Assembly (NCBI GenBank): GCA_964405325.1
Contig: CAYONM010000006.1
Coordinates: forward strand, 1 to 50,679
Direction: 5' to 3'
Length of the DNA stretch: 50,679 nucleotides
Source: CAYONM01 sp964405325
Lineage (GTDB): Bacteria > Planctomycetota > UBA11346
Positions 1-8,225 of this stretch are shown piece after piece. Every line of letters begins with the position of its first letter. Position 1 is the stretch's first letter. The notes under the pieces were generated by a model, which ran no database searches, had not been told where the DNA came from, and saw only the letters and a program-made list of their open reading frames with translations. A program made the position numbers and the translations under genes.

Positions 1-108
1 TTGCGCTTGCCGATGTGCTTGTCGATCATCCAACCAGGCATCCGAACTACACCAGTTCCGGGCGGCGTCCGGTTTGTAAAGTATTCACCACCGATAAGGA
101 GTTATCTC

Positions 109-852
109 ATGACCACCGACCAATACAAAAAAGAAGTCGGCATGATGAATCTGGAAAAACTGATTGAGAGCCGCGAGCGGATTCCCGACGCCAGTTTTCC
201 TATCCCCGACAACGAACTGCTGGCCCGATTCGAGCAACTCTATACCGGCGCCATCAACGATGTACTGCGGGAATTCTGTCTCTTGGACCAAGCCCTCCCT
301 GGCCGCATCAAGCCGTTACGGGAATATCGTTCGGTTGCCGGCTTTGCCTTCACCATCAAGAGCGCGCCGAATTGCCAGATCAGCGGCGAAATGACTTTCC
401 GCACGAAAATGCTGGACTGCCTAAAGGACAACGCCTTCGTGGTCTGGGACACCTCGCGCGATGAAAAGGCGACCCTCTGGGGCGGCGTGATGACCTCCAC
501 CGCCAAGAAGCTGGGCGTCAAAGCCGCCTGTATCGACGGCGGCATCCGCGACACCCATCAGATCCTCGAAGCCGACTTTCCGGTCTTCTACGAATACCGC
601 ATCAGCAACGGTAGCCTCGGCCGCTGTTTGATCACCCATTACCAGATCCCGATCAAAATCGGCGATGTCGATATCCGACCCGGGGATGTGGTGGTTGGGG
701 ATATCGATGGCGTCTTGGTGGTGCCACGCGACATCGCCCACGAGGTGCTGATCCGTTCTGAAGAAATCAAGAAAAACGAAAAAGAAATATTCGGCTGGGT
801 GAAGGAAGGACAGAGCATCAAGGAAATCACCGATAAGGGTGGATATTTTTAA
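109..852 (+). CDS. RraA-family aldolase / demethylmenaquinone methyltransferase-like protein
   Basis: A 247-residue protein of the RraA fold. This fold includes 4-hydroxy-4-methyl-2-oxoglutarate aldolases, related 2-keto acid lyases and the RNase E inhibitor RraA. The core signature is visible: WGGVMTSTAKKLGV near residue 124 followed by IDGGIRDT near 143-149, where Arg and Asp contribute to the divalent-metal and substrate site, and GDIDGVLVVP near 197. The ATG at 109 is chosen because it follows AAGGAG by six bases; an in-frame TTG at base 1 would add 36 unconserved residues. It converges on the DUF4432 gene with only 25 bases between, so it may contribute a retro-aldol step to the neighbouring sugar cluster, but it is on the other strand. 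The exact substrate cannot be read from sequence. Bases 1-108 hold no gene I can assign. Confidence 0.85.
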   Translation: MTTDQYKKEVGMMNLEKLIESRERIPDASFPIPDNELLARFEQLYTGAINDVLREFCLLDQALPGRIKPLREYRSVAGFAFTIKSAPNCQISGEMTFRTKMLDCLKDNAFVVWDTSRDEKATLWGGVMTSTAKKLGVKAACIDGGIRDTHQILEADFPVFYEYRISNGSLGRCLITHYQIPIKIGDVDIRPGDVVVGDIDGVLVVPRDIAHEVLIRSEEIKKNEKEIFGWVKEGQSIKEITDKGGYF

Positions 853-877
853 ACTAGGCAAGTCATGACCCAATGGT

Positions 878-1858
878 TTACAGCCGAGAACAACCAAAGC
901 GGATGTCAAACTGCCGAGATGTACCAGCAGCAAGCATCGGTAGTTCGCCTGCTTGGCGTAATTCGGCTCGGGAATGGACGCAGCTGGTGCCGGGTTCCAG
1001 GCCGCAGACGTAGGCTCTTGGGGCGAGGTTTCGCCATTGGGTCAACCAGGGCATGCTGACGGCGTTCCAGTTGAGGGTACAACGAAGGCCTTCAGCTGGA
1101 TTTGCGAGAACAACGTTAGCTCGTTGGTCGTCAGCAATGACGGGCTGGTGGAACCAGACCTCTTCGGCAAAGCCATTTGTTGGTGGGCTGAAGCAACGCC
1201 AGTCAGTACAGGCGGCCGCAGTTTGATCGCGGGGCATGCTGTGGGTGAACTGTCCCTCGAAACGGGTGGACTCGTCGAGTAGCGGCCAGCCAAAATTACA
1301 GTGATATAAAAGACACAGCGGCGCTTCGCGCTCGCCATCGTTGTGCACGGTGTCTCGACAACGCAAGCCACGCTCAGATAATCGCCATTCGCGTTCGATG
1401 CGGAGATGGTCACCGAACAGCACCACGTCCCGCAGCAGGCCGCCGACGTGATAGACCGAGCCGTCGGCATCCTGACTGGTCCAGCTGTTGATCTGTTCCA
1501 CCGGCGTAACATGGAAGCGGCCATGCAGGCCCAGCTCGGCACCACCGTCCTGGCAGGGCGGTCCAAACCAGGTCGGGCCACCGGTGGTCAACAGGCCACC
1601 GGTAAAACTCCGCAACCACCCGAGTCCGCGTGGATCGAAGGCAGCGGGATCGGTCAGGCCACCAGAATTCAGCCAGGCGATATTCGTGCCGTGCCAGGTC
1701 GCCGACAGGGCATCAAGCCCCCGATCCGGCAACAACTGGACCTGCCAACCATGCCCATGCAGCAGCCAAACCCGCTGTCCCAGGCCGGGACCATCATCGA
1801 GCCGGTAGCGCCAAACGCCGCCGGTCTGCTGGGGATGTCCAATGGCTGCATTGATCAT
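878..1858 (-). CDS. DUF4432-like aldose mutarotase-family protein
   Basis: A 326-residue protein resembling the DUF4432 branch of the galactose-mutarotase (beta-sandwich) superfamily. Visible features are a GLHGRFHVTPVEQ stretch near residue 110, HNDGEREAPLCLLYHCNFGWPL near 190 (split here by description: His-Asn, then a Tyr-His-Cys-Asn run) and GLEPGTSCVHSR near 290, the usual late Glu/His region of these enzymes. No signal peptide, so it should be cytoplasmic. It starts two bases after the stop of the FGGY kinase and has no obvious ribosome-binding site, which suggests translational coupling as the last gene of the aldolase-isomerase-kinase operon. The likely role is interconversion of sugar anomers feeding the isomerase, but family members are mostly uncharacterised. 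Confidence 0.75.
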   Translation of the reverse strand: MINAAIGHPQQTGGVWRYRLDDGPGLGQRVWLLHGHGWQVQLLPDRGLDALSATWHGTNIAWLNSGGLTDPAAFDPRGLGWLRSFTGGLLTTGGPTWFGPPCQDGGAELGLHGRFHVTPVEQINSWTSQDADGSVYHVGGLLRDVVLFGDHLRIEREWRLSERGLRCRDTVHNDGEREAPLCLLYHCNFGWPLLDESTRFEGQFTHSMPRDQTAAACTDWRCFSPPTNGFAEEVWFHQPVIADDQRANVVLANPAEGLRCTLNWNAVSMPWLTQWRNLAPRAYVCGLEPGTSCVHSRAELRQAGELPMLAAGTSRQFDIRFGCSRL

Positions 1859-1860
1859 AT

Positions 1861-3348
1861 TTAAAGGTCCCGAAGGGTCTGATAGAGGGTGGCATAACGT
1901 GTATATTGCTCATCGTAGTGAGCGCTATGCATTGGGCGAGGATCGATATCCACCGCCTGTGGCTTCATGGCCGCCTGGACCGTTGCAATGTCGTTGCCAC
2001 TTACTGCCGCTGCCGCCAACATGGCGCCACCCAAACAACCGGCCTCGCGAACGTTTAGTGCGGCAACGGGCCTGCCGAGTACATCTGCCTTCAATTGCGT
2101 GCTGATGGGCGAGCGCGCCGCGCCACCGGTAGCCAGGAAACGGTGTACGGGAATGCCGTTTTCTTCCAGCAAGCTGCAATTCAGCCGCATTTCCAGGGCG
2201 ATGCCTTCCTGAATCCCCTTCAGCACGGTGCCGCGTTCCATACTCAGATCCAAGCCGAGTATCGCGCCCATGGCCTGGGGGTGGAAATAGGGTGTGGCCG
2301 ATGGCGTGAAATAGGGCAAACAGAGCAGGCTGGTCGGTGCCTCGGGCATGCTTTCCAGCAGTCGATCATAAGCCGGACGGTCACCATGCGCCTGTTTCAG
2401 ATCGCGGGCGAATTGATCCCGGAACCACTGCAGGGCGTTGCCGCCGGTAAAGCTGAATGCCACCGTGGTTGCCATATTCGGCAGGGTGAAATCATAGCAG
2501 CAGAGATTCGCCGCGAACAACTCCGGGGTGAGACACAAGCGATCGATGGCGGGACACAGGCACTCGATGCTGCCGGTGGCATACATCGCCTCGCCGGCCC
2601 GGCTGACCCCCGCCCCCAGGGCACCCATGCCCTGGTCGTGGCCGCCACACACCACGGCAATACCAGCCGGCAGGCCGAAGCGTTCCGCTGCCGCTGCTGA
2701 TACCGTGCCGGCAATGGCACCGGACGACAACAGGCGTGGCAGGTACTCGCTGGTCAGCCCCAATTGATCGAGCAGCTCGTCGTCCCAGGCATGCTGGTGC
2801 ACCTCAAAGCACATGCTGCGACCCGCCAACGACCAGCTCATGGCCGGCTGCTCGACACCAAGATCTTGCTGCAAGGCGTCTTCCAGACAATGCACCGCCT
2901 GGATGTGCTGCCAGACCGCTGGCTTGGCTGATTTCAGCCAGGCCAATTTCGACCAGGAATACATGGCATGCGGCGCATGCCCACAGCGCTGATAGATCGT
3001 TTCGGCACCACGTTGTTCGACCAGCCGATCCAGGTGCTGTCGGCCGCGGTGATCCAGGCTGATCAGCACCGGATGTATGGGATTGCCAGCACCATCCAAC
3101 AGCATGACCGCTTCGCCTTGGGAGCTGATGGACAAGCCGCGCGGCGGATTGGACGGGACCGCGGCAACCGCTTCGCCAATCGCCTGACGCCAAGCCTGTT
3201 TCAGGTCCTCGGCATCGATCTCCGCTGCGTCGGCTTCCGGCCGCTGCAAGTCGTAGCTGCGATAGGCTTCGGCCAGACTACGACCGCCATCATCGAACAG
3301 CACCGCCTTGCAGGATGACGTGCCGATATCGACTCCCAACCAACTCAT
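1861..3348 (-). CDS. FGGY-family carbohydrate kinase (xylulokinase-like)
   Basis: A 495-residue FGGY sugar kinase that would phosphorylate a ketose or polyol with ATP. The N-terminal actin-like domain opens with WLGVDIGTSSCKAVLFD, the phosphate-1 motif; the catalytic-base region CGGHDQGMGALGAG lies at about residues 234-247; the C-terminal ATP domain has TGGAARSP near 410. The length is typical (xylulokinase is about 480-500). ATG 3348 is preferred over an in-frame GTG 18 bases upstream because GGGGAG lies six bases before it. It sits 42 bases after the isomerase gene and two bases before the DUF4432 gene, so it is the third gene of a four-gene operon. Substrate is probably the ketose made by the upstream isomerase; L-ribulose, xylulose and fuculose cannot be told apart here. 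Confidence 0.88.
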   Translation of the reverse strand: MSWLGVDIGTSSCKAVLFDDGGRSLAEAYRSYDLQRPEADAAEIDAEDLKQAWRQAIGEAVAAVPSNPPRGLSISSQGEAVMLLDGAGNPIHPVLISLDHRGRQHLDRLVEQRGAETIYQRCGHAPHAMYSWSKLAWLKSAKPAVWQHIQAVHCLEDALQQDLGVEQPAMSWSLAGRSMCFEVHQHAWDDELLDQLGLTSEYLPRLLSSGAIAGTVSAAAAERFGLPAGIAVVCGGHDQGMGALGAGVSRAGEAMYATGSIECLCPAIDRLCLTPELFAANLCCYDFTLPNMATTVAFSFTGGNALQWFRDQFARDLKQAHGDRPAYDRLLESMPEAPTSLLCLPYFTPSATPYFHPQAMGAILGLDLSMERGTVLKGIQEGIALEMRLNCSLLEENGIPVHRFLATGGAARSPISTQLKADVLGRPVAALNVREAGCLGGAMLAAAAVSGNDIATVQAAMKPQAVDIDPRPMHSAHYDEQYTRYATLYQTLRDL

Positions 3349-3390
3349 TCCGATCTCCCCTTTCACGTCATCGATGCTGACGTGTACTGA

Positions 3391-4779
3391 TTAGCAGACG
3401 GCAAATTCCAAACCGAGGATGTTGGCCAGATGCTGCCAGGCGGCATGGTGATCGCCCCGATGCAAACATTGATGATGGCTGCCGCCGGCGCGCAGCCAGT
3501 TGCTGCAGCAATCGCGAATACCGCTGTCGGGACGGAAATGGAAGTACGGCATTTCCACACTGGGCATTTCCTCGGTATCAAGAATCTCGCCGCTGGCGCA
3601 AAGAAGGCGGAAACCTCCGTCTTCGGTAGCCACCAGATTGGTCAGGGTCGCGGGGCCGGGTTCGGCCTGAAAGACCACGGTTGGCGGATTATCCAAACCA
3701 CCAATACCCAAGGGGCGGTCTACCAGCTTGGGCTTGCGATCCTTACGACAGATACGCCAGTTACCTTCGCCCATGTGGCTCATCAGGGCGCTGTCACGCT
3801 GAAAATCCATGGCATACATTTCGGTGAAATGCGAATCCGGTGCCAGGGCATGTCCGGCGCTCACCAGGGTGGCACAGGTCGTGTCACCTTCAGCGGCATA
3901 GCCATAACCGGCCGCCATCAGATTGCTGGCGGCCATCAGCGGCAGCATGCGGATGCGACCATCTTCAGACGGGGCATTAAAGTAGAAGCTGAAGCCCTGG
4001 TAGCCCCCCGCCTGCAGCACCTGATGGATAGCTGCCTGCAATCGCGCGGCATAGCGATGCTCACTGTCGGCCAGCTTGGGATCGATGTCGAAATTCGTGG
4101 CATTCTCTGCCATGATCGCCGATACCACCTGGTCCTCGACCTGGTCCATGGCAGCCACCACTTCACCAACCGCGAGCTGATCCACCTGGGCCCCAACCCG
4201 TCGTAAGAGGGCTTGGTTATCGACCAGGATGTCGCCCATGCCGGGCATCTGCCCGATGCCGGCAATCTTCATGCTGGCCAGGGCCTGGGCGCAGCGGGCA
4301 GCGGCCGCCCAAGCCCCAACCTGGATACGGAAGTCATCGGAGCGGAAATCATCGGTGATGATGGTGGCCTGGATTCCGGCACGCATCACCGCATTGCCGG
4401 TATCTTGCATGCCGTGCACACCCTGGTTCCAGGTCAACTCGTCCATGGTCCAGTCGGCAGTGACTTGTGGCGTCGGCTGGATATTGGCCAACAGCAGCGG
4501 CAGTCGACATTCGCGCAGCGCCCGTACCAGGTTGATGCCAGGACCGTAGACCAGGTTGACGATCATGATGCCATCACAGCCCTGAGCGTGGAAGTCGTGC
4601 ATGATGGTTTCCACATCCTGCCGATTCTTGGCCGCGCGTGGAAACTGGACCTCCGCCACGCCTGCCAGGGTCGCAGCGACGTCGCGGGCGTAGGCCTCCT
4701 GGCGTTCGGTGATACCGGGCATGAAGGCATCGTAGAGTTCTTGCATCAGGCCCAACAGGCCGATTTTGGGTAAGGTCAT
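3391..4779 (-). CDS. L-arabinose/L-fucose isomerase-family aldose-ketose isomerase
   Basis: A 462-residue protein of the arabinose/fucose isomerase fold. The four metal ligands of AraA can be matched: Glu297 in AAEGDT, Glu320 in HFTEMYAMD, His335 in MSHMGEG and His435 or His436 in AGGSHHQ. An N-terminal Rossmann-like portion contains the DGIMIVNLVYGPG stretch (70-82), like the sugar-binding domain of the family. It is shorter than E. coli AraA (500). The expected reaction is Mn2+-dependent aldose to ketose isomerisation in the cytoplasm. The start has AAGGAG seven bases upstream and overlaps the aldolase stop by four bases (ATGA), so the two are translationally coupled. It is a diverged paralogue of AraA, not a clear orthologue, so the sugar is uncertain. 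Confidence 0.85.
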   Translation of the reverse strand: MTLPKIGLLGLMQELYDAFMPGITERQEAYARDVAATLAGVAEVQFPRAAKNRQDVETIMHDFHAQGCDGIMIVNLVYGPGINLVRALRECRLPLLLANIQPTPQVTADWTMDELTWNQGVHGMQDTGNAVMRAGIQATIITDDFRSDDFRIQVGAWAAAARCAQALASMKIAGIGQMPGMGDILVDNQALLRRVGAQVDQLAVGEVVAAMDQVEDQVVSAIMAENATNFDIDPKLADSEHRYAARLQAAIHQVLQAGGYQGFSFYFNAPSEDGRIRMLPLMAASNLMAAGYGYAAEGDTTCATLVSAGHALAPDSHFTEMYAMDFQRDSALMSHMGEGNWRICRKDRKPKLVDRPLGIGGLDNPPTVVFQAEPGPATLTNLVATEDGGFRLLCASGEILDTEEMPSVEMPYFHFRPDSGIRDCCSNWLRAGGSHHQCLHRGDHHAAWQHLANILGLEFAVC

Positions 4780-5690
4780 GACAGGGCTCCTTGCAAACGG
4801 CTGGCAGTGCCGGCGCAGCCGAGTTCATCGCGAATCACCGAACAGGTGGCCTGATAGACGGCGTCCTCGGCGGCGTTCTGATCGTGGTCTTTATGGGCTT
4901 CATAGGCTTGACGGATGGCGGTGGCGACATTGATCTTGGCAATGCCATTGGCGATGCCGTCGCGGATGCATTGCCGATCGATGCCGGTGCCGCCGTGCAA
5001 CACGAAAGGGACGTCCACCGTGGCAGCCAAGGTCTGCAACTGTGGAATACTCAGACGCGCCTGGATTTTCTTTTCGTGTTTTTTCGCGGCGCTGATCGCA
5101 CCGTGGACACTGCCGATCGCCACCGACAACCAATCACAGCCGCTCTCTGAGACAAAGCGTCGCGCTTCATCCGGATCGGTGAAGCCCTTGCCACTGGCAA
5201 ACAACTCCTCGTAGGGTGGCATGGGGCCGTCTTCGTGCCCCATCACCGCGCCCAGCTCCGCCTCCACCGGTACGCCATAGCCATGCGCCAATTTGCAGAT
5301 CTGCGCGGTTGCTGCGATATTGCTGTCCACATCCAGACGCGAACCATCGACCATCACTGATTGATAGCCACAATCCAAAGCGGCTCTGATCTCGTCGCCA
5401 TAGGGCACCCGCTGCTGGTCCTCATCGATCACCGGCACGTGATCCAGATGCAACCGGGTGTAGCGAGGATCGGCCACCTGCTGATAGGCCTTGGCCACCG
5501 TCTGCGGCGAACCGCTTTCGAATTTGATCCATTCCAGCCGCGCCACCATGATCAGTCCCAGACAATCGCAGTCACGCAGGGCCTGGACTACCGCCGGCAT
5601 CATCGGCAGATAGGGAATATTAAAGGCGGGAATCACGCTGCGTGCCGCCTGCGCGGCGGTGACGATGGCATGGGTATCGGATCTGGTCAT
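4776..5690 (-). CDS. Class II fructose/tagatose-bisphosphate aldolase-family protein
   Basis: A 304-residue zinc-dependent class II aldolase. Catalytic Asp83 and zinc ligand His84 are in LHLDHVP, Glu143/Glu145 in VEAELG, the other zinc histidines are His196 (GSVHG) and His232 (LHGGTG), and the phosphate-binding INVATAIR is near 253-260. The usual LDHG is LDHV here, a small departure at the active site. ATG 5690 has AAGGAG seven bases upstream; the frame continues open for 30 residues without a better start. It is the first gene of the operon and overlaps the isomerase by ATGA. Family members cleave ketose-1,6-bisphosphates, yet the operon encodes one kinase, so either a monophosphate is cleaved or a second kinase lies elsewhere. 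Confidence 0.87.
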   Translation of the reverse strand: MTRSDTHAIVTAAQAARSVIPAFNIPYLPMMPAVVQALRDCDCLGLIMVARLEWIKFESGSPQTVAKAYQQVADPRYTRLHLDHVPVIDEDQQRVPYGDEIRAALDCGYQSVMVDGSRLDVDSNIAATAQICKLAHGYGVPVEAELGAVMGHEDGPMPPYEELFASGKGFTDPDEARRFVSESGCDWLSVAIGSVHGAISAAKKHEKKIQARLSIPQLQTLAATVDVPFVLHGGTGIDRQCIRDGIANGIAKINVATAIRQAYEAHKDHDQNAAEDAVYQATCSVIRDELGCAGTASRLQGALS

Positions 5691-5716
5691 GGCGGGACTC
5701 CTTGGTCGATCGCTCC

Positions 5717-5737
5717 GGATACTGGTGGATACCTGGT
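5717..5737. promoter_or_regulatory. Tandem direct repeats, candidate AraC-type operator
   Basis: GGATACTGGT (5717-5726) is followed immediately by GGATACCTGGT (5727-5737), one helical turn apart. They lie in the 120-base gap between the aldolase operon and the divergent PocR-AraC gene. AraC-family proteins usually bind direct repeats, so this is a reasonable candidate site; binding is inferred. Confidence 0.4.
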
Positions 5738-5796
5738 AGCTTAGGAGCCGGATCAAGGGCTGGAATGGCAGGGCTTCCATGTGACCTGTGTTATCT

Positions 5797-5802
5797 TACA
5801 AT
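5797..5802 (+). promoter_or_regulatory. Candidate -10 box of the PocR-AraC gene
   Basis: TACAAT matches the sigma-70 -10 consensus at five of six positions and ends eight bases before ATG 5811. No convincing -35 box is seen, as expected for an activator-dependent promoter. Transcription would begin at or within a base or two of the start codon, giving a leaderless message. Confidence 0.35.
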
Positions 5803-5810
5803 GTTTTGAA

Positions 5811-6653
5811 ATGACACAGGATCAGAGCAATTACTCCGTCGGCGGCATCAGCTTCGACCGTGCTGGCATCGACCGCCTGCTGTCAATGTTCAGTCGGGCA
5901 CTGGCGATACGGGTAACCTTCTTCGATGCTGATGATACCGAACTGGCTGAGTTCGACATTGCCGACCGTTCAAGGTATTGCACCAAGCTGCGTCAGAACG
6001 CGGACATGGATGGCCGCTGCGTTGCCTGCGATCAAAGCGCCCTGGGCATTGCCCGTCGGCGCCGCAAGCCATATCGCTATCGCTGCCATCGTGACCTGTT
6101 CGAAACGGTGGTCCCGCTGTCGGACCAGGCCGGACATTATCTGGGGGCGCTGCTCTGCGGCCAGATCCGACCCACCGATAGTCGACAACGACATAACGAC
6201 CCGGTGCTGCGGCGCGCCTACCGCGAGCTGACCCGTATGGATCAGGCACAATTCGACCGAGTGGTGGAATTGCTACTCTTCATCGGTGAGGAGATCATCG
6301 GCCAAGGCCTGATTCGCCAGCGCAGTGCTGACTGGCCAACCCGGCTGGTCACTTTTGTAGACCAACACCTGGCCGAACCGCTTCCCCTGGCGCGTCTGGC
6401 CGCTGCTATCGCCCGTTCACCCAGTTGGCTCTCACAGCGTTTCCCGGAACAATTCGGCGAGAGCCCCGGCCGCTGGGTGATTGGTCGCCGTTTGCGCCAA
6501 GCCAAGGAACTACTGCGACAGGGACTGAGTGTGCAGGCGACCGCCAGCACACTGGGCTACTGCGATCCCTTTCACTTTTCCAAAGCCTATCATCAGCATT
6601 TTGGTCATACGCCCAGCTCTGATCGCCGTCCGAGCCCCGATTTGCCGCCATGA
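5811..6653 (+). CDS. PocR sensory domain - AraC-family transcriptional regulator
   Basis: A 280-residue regulator. Residues about 10-155 form a PocR-like ligand-binding domain with its typical cysteines: YCTKLRQ, DGRCVACDQ and YRCHRDLFE, followed by GHYLGALLCGQI. Residues about 175-270 are an AraC double helix-turn-helix: LARLAAAIARSPSWLSQRF, then ATASTLGYCDPFHFSKAYHQ and the FGHTPSS end. Its divergent position beside the aldolase-isomerase-kinase operon makes it the likely activator of that operon, responding to a sugar or sugar derivative. Start: ATG 5811 has no Shine-Dalgarno sequence but lies eight bases after a TACAAT box; a GTG at 5781, with a weak AGGG upstream, would add ten residues. 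Confidence 0.85.
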   Translation: MTQDQSNYSVGGISFDRAGIDRLLSMFSRALAIRVTFFDADDTELAEFDIADRSRYCTKLRQNADMDGRCVACDQSALGIARRRRKPYRYRCHRDLFETVVPLSDQAGHYLGALLCGQIRPTDSRQRHNDPVLRRAYRELTRMDQAQFDRVVELLLFIGEEIIGQGLIRQRSADWPTRLVTFVDQHLAEPLPLARLAAAIARSPSWLSQRFPEQFGESPGRWVIGRRLRQAKELLRQGLSVQATASTLGYCDPFHFSKAYHQHFGHTPSSDRRPSPDLPP

Positions 6654-6718
6654 ACGACTGACTCAGCGGTTGCGTTGTCCCTCCCGGGACGCCAGCATCA
6701 TCCCGGTCAGGAGGTCAT

Positions 6719-8206
6719 GTGACGGATTTGCGCGGTCAGCAACAGAATGGTTTCAAGGTCGGAGCGCGCGGCCAGTCAGCTCCCTTCATCTCAGGACGGG
6801 AATGGTTCCTGATCCTGGTCTGCCTGCTGGCCATCGTCTGCGCGGTGGCGATGTACCCCGATGGTTCACCCAAAACCGTCGAGCCGCCGCTGGCCGATCA
6901 GAACGAAGTCCCCGTCATGCCGGCGCTGGATCTGGAGAACCTGGCCTGTGCCCTCCTGCAGCCGGATGCGACCGAGCAAACCACGCTCGATTGGTTGATC
7001 GCCAATCCCGACAAGGTACCCGGCAACCTGTCCGGACCGGATCCCTTCACCCTGGCCTGGTGGCAGGGTCGCCAGCGACTCGACCGATCGGAACGTCCGC
7101 TGCCCCGATCCTTTGCCGCTGACGATCTGCTCCGTGGTACCATTCCCGAAGGTACGCCGGTGCTGTTCAGTGGCGACCTGGTGGCCATCCATGAGGCCCA
7201 CCGCCTGGATTGGTGCAGCATCGCGCTGAAACCCGATCGGTATGTCCTCCTGGTTGTGGAACAGCTCCCGGACGAGATCGCCATCGGCTCGCCGGTACGG
7301 GTCAACGGTCGTTACCTGGGTCATCCCACCGGCGAACCCGGTCCCGCCACCTACGGCGCGCTGTCCGTGGTCGCCGATGACACAAGCGAAGACATCACTT
7401 CCCTGCTGGGTATCGGCGTCCTGCCAGAGATCGGCCAGGACGGGCGACTGCCACCCGCCGATCAGATTTTTTCGGAAATCGACGACATCGCGCCGGTTTT
7501 GGAAAAGCGTCCATACTATTATATGCTCGGCGTGGTGTCGCGGGCCGATCGTTTCCACAATCACGCCTATGCCGATGCCCGCCCAGCCCTGGGTGAGGTG
7601 GCCGATCTCCATGATGAACCCAACGCCTATCGCGGCGAACCATTCGTGGTCCGCGGCTATGTCCTCTACAGCTTTGAAGACCACATGGTCAGCGAGGATC
7701 ACCCCTTCGGCATCGAGCGGGTGCTGCGCATTGTCTGTTGGAACACGATCTGGGGTCCATTTCGCGAGCGCGATCCCTACACCGGCAAAGACACCGTTCG
7801 CAACGCCTGGGTGCGCCACACCTTTGAAATCGCCGTCATCGGTGATGAGCCGGCCCCTGAACGCGGTCGATTCATCGAGTCCACCGGGCGCTTTTTGAAG
7901 GTGCATGGCGTCCCCGCCAATCCGGACAAGGCTCTAGATGACCTGCGTGGCGTGCACCGGCAAAGCGACAACGTGTATTTCAAATTCTTTGTCGCGGACA
8001 GTTATTCGGATATCACGGTCAGCCCGGTCGACTGGCGTCCGCTTGGGCACCTCTTCCTGATTGTGGTCGCCCTGACCGTGATCGCGACCCTCTTCCTGAC
8101 CCGTCGCGACAATCGGCAAGCAGCGAAACGTCCGGACAAGGTCCGCCGTCTCCGCCGTACCCGGAAAAAGCTCGGCCTGGACAAGGCGCCTGACGATTCG
8201 CCGTAG
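6719..8206 (+). CDS. Uncharacterised membrane-anchored protein with terminal transmembrane helices
   Basis: A 495-residue protein I do not recognise. It has a single hydrophobic helix near residues 29-46 (WFLILVCLLAIVCAVAM) and a second near 440-458 (LFLIVVALTVIATLFLT), followed by a strongly basic tail (RRDNRQAAKRPDKVRRLRRT). The roughly 390 residues between would lie outside the membrane. Short stretches such as VRVNGRYLG, EPFVVRGYVLYS and ESTGRFLKV look like recurring strand-turn units and hint at OB-like beta domains, but this is only an impression. The start is GTG with AGGAGG four bases upstream, a strong site. It is alone between the PocR-AraC gene and the convergent histidine kinase. 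No function assigned. Confidence 0.8.
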   Translation: MTDLRGQQQNGFKVGARGQSAPFISGREWFLILVCLLAIVCAVAMYPDGSPKTVEPPLADQNEVPVMPALDLENLACALLQPDATEQTTLDWLIANPDKVPGNLSGPDPFTLAWWQGRQRLDRSERPLPRSFAADDLLRGTIPEGTPVLFSGDLVAIHEAHRLDWCSIALKPDRYVLLVVEQLPDEIAIGSPVRVNGRYLGHPTGEPGPATYGALSVVADDTSEDITSLLGIGVLPEIGQDGRLPPADQIFSEIDDIAPVLEKRPYYYMLGVVSRADRFHNHAYADARPALGEVADLHDEPNAYRGEPFVVRGYVLYSFEDHMVSEDHPFGIERVLRIVCWNTIWGPFRERDPYTGKDTVRNAWVRHTFEIAVIGDEPAPERGRFIESTGRFLKVHGVPANPDKALDDLRGVHRQSDNVYFKFFVADSYSDITVSPVDWRPLGHLFLIVVALTVIATLFLTRRDNRQAAKRPDKVRRLRRTRKKLGLDKAPDDSP

Positions 8207-8221
8207 CGCCGCCTGCGGCGC
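8206..8221. terminator. Hairpin between convergent genes
   Basis: GCGCCGC and GCGGCGC form a seven-base-pair stem with a two-base loop, starting on the last base of the 6719-8206 stop codon and ending five bases before the kinase stop. There is no T-run on either strand, so intrinsic termination is only possible, not shown. Confidence 0.35.
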
Positions 8222-8225
8222 AGAT

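Noticed and set aside
878..5690. Calling the operon araBAD or fucIKA.
   Set aside because: The aldolase is class II FBA-like and not AraD/FucA-like, and the isomerase and kinase are diverged paralogues, so specific gene names are not supported.
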